From Gracilariopsis chorda (taxonomy: Eukaryota > Rhodophyta > Florideophyceae > Gracilariales > Gracilariaceae), in assembly GCA_003194525.1 (NCBI GenBank), contig NBIV01000044.1:303542-367541 (forward strand): a stretch of 64,000 bases of DNA. The letters run 5' to 3'. How positions within the stretch are numbered: the stretch's first letter is position 1; every line of letters starts with the position of its first letter. The notes under the pieces are model-generated. The model saw nothing but the letters and a program-made list of their open reading frames with translations. It made no database searches and was not told where the DNA came from. Below, in pieces: positions 20,709 to 28,538 of the stretch. Made by a program: the position numbers and the translations under genes.

Positions 20709-23700
20709 TTATTGTAGTCCGCACAAAACAGAAAGTTGGTATAAGCTTTCTCGGTTAGCAGCTTTTGTCATTATGTCAGCCGGCTGGGAATCAGTTCTGA
20801 TCTCAAGTATTTTCAGCATTCCAGACTTCACAAGGTCTTTGACATGATGGTATTTCAGAGAAATATGTTTGTTTCTCTCAGACGTTTTCGAAGTCTTCGC
20901 AATAGAGTTTGCCGTAGAACTGTCTGTATAGATACAGACGGGATACATTCCGATAGGCTCTTCTTGCAGAATTTGGCAATGATGAAGCTCCCAAAATAGT
21001 CTTCGGATCCAAGTCACTAACTTAGCGCAATACGATAAAGCAACGTATTCAGCTTCTCCCGAAGACAAAGCCACGATTGTCTGTTTCTTGCTAGTCCATA
21101 GGATTGGAGCATCGTTGACTTTGATCAGTACTCCCGTCGTTGACTTCCTTGTTTCTCGGCATCCTGCCCAGTCCGCATCGCAAAAACCTTCCAAAGGTGA
21201 TACACTGGTTGCGGGAAAGTGCATACAAAGGTTCTTTGTTCCCTTTAAATATCTAAGCACTCGCTTTGCCAAAGCTAAGTGCCTTAAACAAGGTTTATGA
21301 ACCTGTCTCGCCAGCATTGAAGCTGCAAACATGACGTCTGGTCTAGAAGCCACGGCTAGATACATCAGTTGTCCTACCAGTTTCCGATATTTCCGGTGGA
21401 GTGGAGGAGGCAGCTTCTGTTCCTGTTCGCTTGTACCCATGATAGAGTAGCCATGGTGCAACGGTGTTTGCACAGGGTTTGCGTTTCCGAGGTTATATTC
21501 TCGTAGCAGCTTATCCACATACGTTTCCTGACTAACCTTGATGCCATATCTGTCCCGACTGAGATGAAGTCCGACGAATGATTTGGCTTCTCCCAATAGT
21601 TTCACTTGAAAACGTCTCTTCATTTCGGCTTTAAAGTCGTCCAGAAGAGACCTCGAGTCAGACGACATCAATATGTCGTCCACAACGATGACGAGGATCA
21701 GTATCCCACTGCTTGATCGATATATATAGAGACGGTAGTCCGTTTTCGATTGACGGAATTGCAGTGTGATCAACGTCGTGTGTAGAAACGATCCCCAGAT
21801 CTGTCCAGCCTGCTTTGCCCCGTATAATGATTTCAGCAGTAGACATACTTTTCCCGGAACGTATGAAGTTCCAGACGAGTTCTGGGGTTGTTCCATGATC
21901 AATGGTTCATCGAGGTCGCCGTACAGGTAGGCGTTGCTGATATCCATTGTTTCCAGCAAAAGGTCTTGCGCAGCAGCCTTTGCCAATGCCAACCTTATTG
22001 TCTCAAGTCTTGCGACTGGGGCATAAAGGTTTTCAGGGTCGTAATCGATGTACGGTTTCTGCATGTCCCCTCGCGCTACACAACGTGCCTTAGGAAGGAT
22101 ATCCAAAGGTTTTGCGCTGAGTTGTTTTGCCGTAAATGTCCAAAGGAATGGGATTGGATTCATTCCTGGTTTTCGGTCAATGAGCTTCCATGTTTTGCGT
22201 TCGATGAGAGCGTCATACTCTCGGTCGATTGCGTCTGCCCATTCTGGTATTGTCCTTGCTTGGGAAAATGTCTTTGGTACTTTGTCCAGCTCACTGTTAT
22301 TTGTTGAACGAGTGTGTGCCACTAGACAATGTTCCAAAGCTGAGTCCAAGTGTTCTTCATCCACTTCGTCATTACGTTCTTCTGCTTCTGTCCTGCCCAA
22401 GGACGAGAAGTCGAGAAGCTCGTTGATGGAAGGCAGTATTTTCTTGGCCATCTTAAAGTCCCTTTGCCTCACCATGATTACTTTCTTTTGGGAAGGTATG
22501 TATACCCGATACAGTGTTTGGAAGCTCTCCATTCCAACGAAGTGGCCGTAGATGGCGCGTGGGAGTATTTTCTTGTTGGGAATGGTTTCCGACCTGTATA
22601 TAAAGGCGTGGCCATCTTGTCCAAACTTCAGTAATGTATCGAACGATGGATTTTGTCCAAACCACTCTTTGTAGGGGATTCTCATGTCGAGTCGTGAGTT
22701 TGGAAGGCGGTTTCGCAGCCAGTTTGCATGCGATATCGCTTCTTCCCATAATTCGAGTGGTAATTTTGATGCAAAGAGCAGAGTTCTGGCCGTTTTCCAT
22801 AAGTCTTGGATAATTTTCTCCGCTGCGCCGTTAGACTCATGTGCATGCGGAGGAGTGTACTCCAAGAGGATCCCGTTATCTAATGCGTAATGGATGAACT
22901 CATTAGACCTATTCTCACCAGCTCCGTCGAGGCGAACGCGGTACAAACGGTTTTGGGGTTGTTCGTTTTCTGCGAGAGCCTTGTACCAACGTATTGATTG
23001 CGTGAATTGGTCTTTCTTAGTCAGGAAGTATATTGATGATGCCCTTGTATTGTCGTCAAGTAGTACCTGCATGTACTTTGATCCTTGTAACGAAGGTGGG
23101 GATATTGGGCCTGTGAGGTCTGTGTGTATCAAAGCTAAGGGGTGGTTTGCCACTGAATGCAAGCGTTGGGTTGGAGATCGCCTCGATTTTGCCTCAATGC
23201 ATGGACTGCAATGTATGTTTTCGATTTCCGTCGGTGGCAGGTTAGGAATTCCTGAAGATTGCGGGATTGTGCGAAGCAACCTGTCCTTGCCGGGGTGTCC
23301 GAGTTTTTCATGCCAGTCAATTGCTGTGTTTCCGGGCATGACTTGTGCGGTTTGGGCTGTCGATGGAGCGATCGGCTTTGGTAGTGGGTACAAACCGCTT
23401 TTAGCTTTGCAGCGATGAAGTTCTTTCCCGTTTTTGACGTCACTTAGGACAAATCCATGAAAGGAGTCTTCGTTGGAAAAGGAAACGTTTGTGTGCTGTG
23501 ATAAGACGTATAATGAAATAAGGTTTGAGTCAAACGAAGGTGTGTGCTTCGCAGGTAACCTTATTCCGTCTCCTACTGGCAGCATAATTGTCCCTGCTCC
23601 AACTATTTCCGATTGTCTGTCGCATGTTCGGACGGACTCATTTTCCACAGGCTCATAATCCCAGAAGAGGTTTCTGTCGTTTACAAACACATGAGTCGCT

Positions 23701-24689
23701 CCACAATCCAGCCAGGTTGTAGTTCCATTGTTCACTGAACAATATTTAGCTTCGGCAATAGCTACGAAACCTCGGGGCTGGGGGTTGCGGTTGTAGTGAC
23801 TTGAGGGTTTGTTTGATCCTCCGTTGGAGTCCCAGTTCCTGTTTCCAGTACTAGATGGTTGGTGTTTGTGTTTGTTGGCTTGGGGACCCCTGCGATGGTT
23901 TTGGTTGGGGTTGTTTTCTTTTCTCAACCGGCATTCGGAACGAATGTGACCTAGTTTTCCACAATGCCAACATCTAATGGATTTAGACTTCCTTTTCTTC
24001 ACGGAGGAAATTAAGGATGTCTTTCTCGCAGCCATGTAGGGGTGCTGTGTATTTGGTGGTGGAGGTGCGGGGCTTGTTTGGTTTCTCGAGTCCCTGTGTT
24101 TGCGTCTGTCCATTTCTGATCTTATCAAAGAAGCAACTTGGTCATGTTCCATATCGTTGGCGTCTGCAAGTAGTGTGATAGCCATAAGAGAGTCTGGTAG
24201 AGTTCTGAGTAAGCAAGCAGTTCTCTCCTTATCGTTGAGAGCATCTCCTAGGCGTGCCAGTTCTAGAAAGATTGTTTCCATTTCGTGGAGATGTTCAAGG
24301 ATATTTCCATCGTCCTTGAAAACGAGATTGTTCAGGCGCTGTCGAAGGTTCATCTTGGTTTGGATGTTATCCTTCTTGTACGTACCCTCCAGTTTCCTCC
24401 AGACGTCCAACGCAGAACATTGTTCGCGTTCCAGTAATTCAGAAACGGCAACTACTGGTTGTGTTCCAAGGTTTTGAACAATAATCGAACGAGCTTTTCG
24501 ATCCGCATCATCCCATCGGCGGCGGGCTTGGGCTGAGCTCTCGCCTTCCAATGGTCTGGGTTCGGTTAAGACGAAGAGAACTTGGTCAACATTCATCAAG
24601 TCCCTTATGTAGATCCTCCATGTGTAATAGTCCGAGGATCCTTTAAGGCGGGGAATAGTGCGCTTGCCTTCTTCTCTGTTCTCACTCAT
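20709..24689 (-). CDS. gag-pol: copia Gag-Pol polyprotein
   Basis: 1326 aa in one frame, ATG at 24689. A Gag region of UBN2/copia type (residues 1-200) is followed by a CCHC zinc knuckle CWHCGKLGHIRSEC (240-253). The protease active site is WLDCGATH (D328, with Cys where Ser/Thr is usual). Integrase follows with the HHCC region near 460-496 and a catalytic triad at about D524, D588 and E624. RT has MDISNAYL (D916), LKSLYGAKQAG and VVDD at 1002-1005, a variant of the usual YVDD. RNase H has CDADWAG, SSGEAEY and YTDSSTA. Integrase before RT is the copia order. Every catalytic position is filled, so the protein could be functional; the DCG protease and VVDD variants are the only oddities. Confidence 0.96.
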   Translation of the reverse strand: MSENREEGKRTIPRLKGSSDYYTWRIYIRDLMNVDQVLFVLTEPRPLEGESSAQARRRWDDADRKARSIIVQNLGTQPVVAVSELLEREQCSALDVWRKLEGTYKKDNIQTKMNLRQRLNNLVFKDDGNILEHLHEMETIFLELARLGDALNDKERTACLLRTLPDSLMAITLLADANDMEHDQVASLIRSEMDRRKHRDSRNQTSPAPPPPNTQHPYMAARKTSLISSVKKRKSKSIRCWHCGKLGHIRSECRLRKENNPNQNHRRGPQANKHKHQPSSTGNRNWDSNGGSNKPSSHYNRNPQPRGFVAIAEAKYCSVNNGTTTWLDCGATHVFVNDRNLFWDYEPVENESVRTCDRQSEIVGAGTIMLPVGDGIRLPAKHTPSFDSNLISLYVLSQHTNVSFSNEDSFHGFVLSDVKNGKELHRCKAKSGLYPLPKPIAPSTAQTAQVMPGNTAIDWHEKLGHPGKDRLLRTIPQSSGIPNLPPTEIENIHCSPCIEAKSRRSPTQRLHSVANHPLALIHTDLTGPISPPSLQGSKYMQVLLDDNTRASSIYFLTKKDQFTQSIRWYKALAENEQPQNRLYRVRLDGAGENRSNEFIHYALDNGILLEYTPPHAHESNGAAEKIIQDLWKTARTLLFASKLPLELWEEAISHANWLRNRLPNSRLDMRIPYKEWFGQNPSFDTLLKFGQDGHAFIYRSETIPNKKILPRAIYGHFVGMESFQTLYRVYIPSQKKVIMVRQRDFKMAKKILPSINELLDFSSLGRTEAEERNDEVDEEHLDSALEHCLVAHTRSTNNSELDKVPKTFSQARTIPEWADAIDREYDALIERKTWKLIDRKPGMNPIPFLWTFTAKQLSAKPLDILPKARCVARGDMQKPYIDYDPENLYAPVARLETIRLALAKAAAQDLLLETMDISNAYLYGDLDEPLIMEQPQNSSGTSYVPGKVCLLLKSLYGAKQAGQIWGSFLHTTLITLQFRQSKTDYRLYIYRSSSGILILVIVVDDILMSSDSRSLLDDFKAEMKRRFQVKLLGEAKSFVGLHLSRDRYGIKVSQETYVDKLLREYNLGNANPVQTPLHHGYSIMGTSEQEQKLPPPLHRKYRKLVGQLMYLAVASRPDVMFAASMLARQVHKPCLRHLALAKRVLRYLKGTKNLCMHFPATSVSPLEGFCDADWAGCRETRKSTTGVLIKVNDAPILWTSKKQTIVALSSGEAEYVALSYCAKLVTWIRRLFWELHHCQILQEEPIGMYPVCIYTDSSTANSIAKTSKTSERNKHISLKYHHVKDLVKSGMLKILEIRTDSQPADIMTKAANRESLYQLSVLCGLQ

Positions 24690-24722
24690 GTTGATGCCTT
24701 GTGAGTAGAGAAAGTGTGAATT

Positions 24723-24798
24723 GACCTCTGGTTATCGAGGTACCTTTTGTTAGTCTGCTTGACCTCTGGCTAGCGAGGTACCTTTTATTAGTCTTCCT
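24723..24798 (-). repeat. 38-bp tandem duplication in the copia leader
   Basis: Two adjacent 38-bp units, each GACCTCTGGnTAnCGAGGTA followed by CCTTTTnTTAGTCT, between the 5' LTR and the Gag start. Each unit contains the hairpin arms CCTCTGG/CGAGG. Could be a packaging or dimerisation element; that is speculation. Confidence 0.75.
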
Positions 24799-25467
24799 TC
24801 GAGCGGGCGCACTGACAGGAGAAACTACCTCCGCTACCCTAAGGGTTGAACCCCTGGAACCGGGTCACACTCTCCCGGTGAGTCGCTTTGATCTGCCTGC
24901 TAAGCTTCTCGCGAAAAGAAGCAAAGTGCCTTGAATCCTTACGAAGCTTCCAAGGGAGGTTACTAACTGAAGATAAGTTTTCACCAGTTGACCCCTTCTG
25001 GCCTCTTGCAGGAATGCTGCGCGGCGTTCTGCGGAGTGATAGGTTGAAGGAGATAGTACAAAACTCCACCGGCGTATGCGGTAGCTTGGGCCAAACGACG
25101 ACACACCGTGTCACCACTAGCAGACAGAGCCTCCCCCAGCAGAGCCGGTTATCCGGAAGGAATGTCAAATCTAGCAGATTACTTCAAGTGCCCAATCGAT
25201 TCCCGTACCGGTGCTCAGCTTGCAAGCTACCACGCCTTTATCCGTTCGACGAAAAGAGATGAAAAAAAGAAGAAAAACAAATACCACAAAGATACAAGAT
25301 GAAAAAAAAAAAAAAGCCGTTTATCAGCGAGAAGAGAAAGGTTGTATGTTGATGCTTCCGTGGGTCCAAGGAATGGTTCGGTACAGAGCGTTGCGGAGCG
25401 CCGGTTGAAGGTTGGTCAGCGGTTGTCGAGGGGAGAGGCGGCGGGGAGGGTTGAGCGAGTGCTACCA
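24799..25467 (-). other. copia 5' leader
   Basis: Untranslated leader of the element between primer-binding site and Gag. It includes an A-rich stretch (25262-25315). No convincing protein is encoded on either strand. Confidence 0.6.
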
Positions 25468-25681
25468 TGTGAAAGGTTGTGGAGGGTGTTGATTCCTCCG
25501 GCCGGTGGTGCTCGGGTCAGCGCCGCCGGCCGCTCTTTATAGTCCTACAATTCTAATTAAAATGTACGTAATTAGGAGAGGTCTGCATTTGTAATCAAGA
25601 GAGTTGGACAAGATTACAAATGCAACTGACACTAAATTACAACAGCCGATAGTGCAGCCGTACAAATTGCGTGTCCTCACA
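25468..25681 (-). repeat. 5' LTR of the copia element
   Basis: 214 bp, TGTGA to TCACA, followed on the plus strand by the CCTGT duplication. Contains the same 12-bp hairpin at 25585-25623 as the other LTR. Confidence 0.96.
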
Positions 25682-25686
25682 CCTGT

Positions 25687-26573
25687 TGTGGTCAGGTAAG
25701 AGCGCTCTACGGTTCTGTATGCATGAGCACGATTCCATTCCACTGTGAAGATTGTGGGCGAGATATGCAACGATTCTTCCAGCAGAGTTACGGTACCGTA
25801 ATGGTTACTTATCGAGAGCACACGCTGAACCCGAAAACGCTCCTCATCGCATGTATATGTGCAACGGCACTTTGTTAAGCGTCTTACCCAGATTGACTGC
25901 GGATGGCATTGTCACTGACGAGCCGAGCTGAGCGAATGGCTGAGGTGGAGAAAACAACAGCTCCTCCGACCGCAGCGGCCTCAGCCGTGGCATTTTGATA
26001 TGCGGACATGTAGAAAACACAAACGCAAGAGGCAGTTTTGAGTTGGGTGTGATGTGATGTGATGTGACTATTGGTTGTGTGGACATTTCGCGCAGCGCAC
26101 AGGGTCCGTTCAAAGGGGAGAAACCGCAGTGAGAAGTCCTTCCTCTTCGTCACTGTCCCCCGCCCTTGGCAGGCAGTGTGCCAAACGCGACTCAGGAGTT
26201 CATTTTAGCTCATCCTCGGAGCAGCGCGAGCTGCACGAGGCTCATGTCAGCGTAAGTAGTTGTTGAGCTTCCGTCAGTAGTGCAACTCCAGTAGTGCAAC
26301 AGTGACAGCGCGTTTTTGGCATGGCAGATGCTCCGACAAAGCTGAGCGTGCGCAAGGCGCAGGCTGTTGGTAGATAGCAGATGCAAAAAAGAAGCTCACG
26401 CGCGCACTGGGGTGTGTGCTACAGCAAGAAACAGCAAGGCGTGTTTGGTAGGGTAGATAACGGCTAGCGCTCGTATTATGGGGTGAAAAAGCAAGCAAGC
26501 GAAAAAGGGGCACGTTTCGGGCAAAACGCAACGCAACATATGATTTGAATGTAGGAGGGTAAGCTAGTACTAG
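25687..26573. other. intergenic between copia element and CutA gene
   Basis: No gene supported. It holds a short (GATGT)n run at 26047-26066 and a repeated CAGTAGTGCAACT-type motif at 26274-26302. It probably contains the CutA 3' flank near its right edge. Confidence 0.4.
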
Positions 26574-27113
26574 CTAGTCGCTACTACTAGCCTTAGTGGA
26601 GTGCGCAATCCATTTCAAGTAGGGCGCATGGCCGTCCACAATGGAGTGCACTATTAGCTCGGGTACGTCATATGGGTGCAGCTGCACCAAACGTTTTTTG
26701 AGTTGCGGGATCAACTGAGCGCGCGTCTTGATGATGAGCAAGAGTTCATCGTCGACATTGACGTTACCCTGCCAGCAGTAGGTGCTTTTCAAGCCCGGCA
26801 CGGTGTTGACGCAAGCGGCCAGTCGCTCCGTGACCAGCGCGTTGGAGATGGCAGTAGCAACGGCTTGATCGGGAACCGTGCTGAACGCCATGACGTACGG
26901 AGTGGCATGTGCGTTATCGTCTGCAGCGCTACTACTACAAGCGCAGGGAACAGGGGCACAGGCGTCAGTACACGGCTTGGGGGGGGGGTGGGTCGCACCA
27001 AAGGCTTCGTACCTGTGCAGCGCGGTTGAAAGCGGGAGCAAGCGGCGGGTGGCGGCATGAGCGAGCATGGCGGCCAGCGCCAGGGCGACGAGCGCGAAGA
27101 TAGCGTACCTCAT
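26574..27113 (-). CDS. cutA: CutA-like protein with N-terminal hydrophobic leader
   Basis: 179 aa from ATG 27113; the frame is open further upstream but only through a minisatellite. Residues 1-21 (MRYAIFALVALALAAMLAHA) look like a signal peptide or signal anchor, followed by a Cys/Pro-rich spacer. The C-terminal ~110 aa are the CutA fold, with FSTVPDQAVATAISNALVTE, LAACVN, STYCWQGNV, LLIIKTRAQL, HPYDVPEL and YLKWI. CutA proteins are small trimers first linked to divalent-metal tolerance and often found in organelles or secreted in eukaryotes. The leader suggests this one enters the secretory path or an organelle; which one is not decidable from sequence. Molecular role in algae unknown. Confidence 0.87.
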   Translation of the reverse strand: MRYAIFALVALALAAMLAHAATRRLLPLSTALHRYEAFGATHPPPKPCTDACAPVPCACSSSAADDNAHATPYVMAFSTVPDQAVATAISNALVTERLAACVNTVPGLKSTYCWQGNVNVDDELLLIIKTRAQLIPQLKKRLVQLHPYDVPELIVHSIVDGHAPYLKWIAHSTKASSSD

Positions 27114-27719
27114 TGTGCTGGCGCAAGCGCAACGCCTCGCAGGCGACACGGATGAACTCGGGGGCGACGAAGACGCCACACGACGGGGTGGGTGAGCGCG
27201 AGCAACGAAAGAGCGCGCATGCGGCGCGAAGCGCAACAAGCCAAGTGCGGCCGCGCGCATGAGCGGCGCCAAGCGCAACAAGCCAAGTGCGGCCGCGCGT
27301 ATGAGCGGCGCGAAGCGCAACAAGCCAAGTGCGGCCGCGCGTTCGAATCGAAGCCGATCGTCAACAACAATGTGGTAGTCTGATGATCATATCTAGTAGT
27401 AGTCGCAGCTGGTACACGTATATCAACCACCACAAACCGCGAATCGAAGCCGATCGTCAACAACAAAGTCATACTCAAAACGACCATGCCACATGTGCCG
27501 TGTGAACTGATCATTCAACCACCACAAACCGCATCCAACGTCCATCATCCAACACACCCGGCTGACAGCGCGCCGCTGACACTTGCGTACCCCCTACTTT
27601 GTGTGACACGTGTACACGTACAGTACAGCGGTTCCCCAGCCCCCCCCCCCTGCCGCTAAGTATGTACCGGTCTCGCGGGCGGCGGACGGCACGGGAGGTG
27701 TGGCGAGCACCAACGCGCA
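27114..27719. other. repeat-rich region between CutA and the coiled-coil gene
   Basis: Divergent upstream region of the CutA (minus) and 27720 (plus) genes. Contains the 42-bp minisatellite (27229-27341). It also has a 27-bp direct repeat at 27344-27370 and 27440-27466, and a 17-bp direct repeat CAACCACCACAAACCGC at 27424-27440 and 27516-27532. Confidence 0.6.
27229..27341. repeat. 42-bp minisatellite, about 2.7 copies
   Basis: Units start at 27229, 27271 and 27313 with AAGCGCAACAAGCCAAGTGC followed by GGCCGCGCG. The first two units are near identical and the third is partial. Each has a GCGGCCGC site. The unit length is a multiple of three, so it keeps a frame open on both strands without being evidence for coding. 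Confidence 0.92.
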
Positions 27720-28117
27720 ATGAGCGCTACGCCGCCACCATCAGCGCGCCGCGCGCCGTCGCCTTCGAGCGCGCCGCCGCCTTCGTCGCCGTCGCAACTG
27801 CCCGCGTGCGAGCCCTACGCCGACCTGTCCCACGTTGCGGCCGCGCAGTCTCGAGAACGCCTTCTCAGCGTCATCGGTACGTGCAGCCGTGTGCGCGCAG
27901 CCGTCGCCAGCCGTCCAACTAACGCACTCTCCCGCCCCGCCCGCCCGCAGAGGAGCTGCGAAGAGAGAACGACTCGCTCCGCACCCAGCTCCAGCGCGCG
28001 CAACAGCGCAGCCGCGTCGACGCCAAGAAGCGGCAGGTGCTGCTGCACAACCTGGGCGCGCTGCTACGCACGGCCAAGGCAGAGCTGGCGCGCCTGCAAG
28101 CCGCGCGCAGCAACTGA
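27720..28117 (+). CDS. small Pro-rich / coiled-coil protein (two exons)
   Basis: Exon 1 is 27720-27876 and exon 2 is 27951-28117, separated by a 74-nt GT-AG intron (GTACGTG...CCCGCAG). The joined frame gives 107 aa. Residues 1-30 are Ser/Pro/Ala-rich. The rest is a charged helix with heptad-like Leu spacing (EELRRENDSLRTQLQRAQQR, then VLLHNLGALLRTAKAELARL), predicted coiled coil. Without splicing the frame runs on through Arg-rich sequence into the kinase gene, which is not credible. Function not recognised. The exon 2 start fits the coiled coil well, so the splice model is fairly likely. Confidence 0.6.
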
Positions 28118-28538
28118 ACGCGCCGCCACGCGTGCCGAGCGCCCACTGCGCCCGCGCACGTGCACACGTGGCGCCGCACGCGCGCGCGGCGTAACGCGTG
28201 CGCGCGGGCCGTGCTGCATGCGCGCAGTGCCCCGCTTACCGCCCCTGCCACCGCGCCACCAGCGCAAACTAAACTCGCCCTCTTCGCTACGCGCCCATGC
28301 CGCTTGCTCCTCTATCTCACCCCCCTTCTTCCTCCGTTTCCGTTCTCTACTCCTCCACTCTCAACACTCCCCAAAACTACTCTCTACGCGCTTCGCCGCG
28401 TATATCAAATGTCGTCCTAGAACCCCTTTCCACTCCCCCCCCCCCCCCTTGTATCGCAAACATAATACTTTCTCACTCCCTACATACGCCCTCCCCCTTT
28501 TCCTCCTTTCTCGCGCGCGCACCCCCTCTCACCCCAAC
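28118..28538 (+). other. pyrimidine-rich leader/promoter of the kinase gene
   Basis: 420 bp between the coiled-coil stop and the kinase ATG. Strongly C/T-rich on the plus strand, with a run of about 14 C at 28437-28448 and repeated CTCCCCC. No TATA box is obvious. Confidence 0.5.

Larger units (their letters stand above)
20249..25686 (-). mobile_element. Ty1/copia LTR retrotransposon, apparently intact and young
   Basis: Minus-strand element bounded by 214-bp LTRs at 20254-20467 and 25468-25681 that look identical by eye, with a 5-bp duplication CCTGT on both sides (20249-20253 and 25682-25686). LTR termini are TGTGA...TCACA. On the minus strand the 5' LTR is followed directly by TGGTAGCACTCG, a plausible primer-binding site; yeast Ty1 uses the similar TGGTAGCGC of initiator Met-tRNA. 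A purine-rich GCGAGGGACAG lies just before the 3' LTR. The single 1326-codon Gag-Pol frame has no stops. Identical LTRs plus an open frame suggest recent, possibly continuing, activity. The insertion lies outside any recognised gene. Confidence 0.96.
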
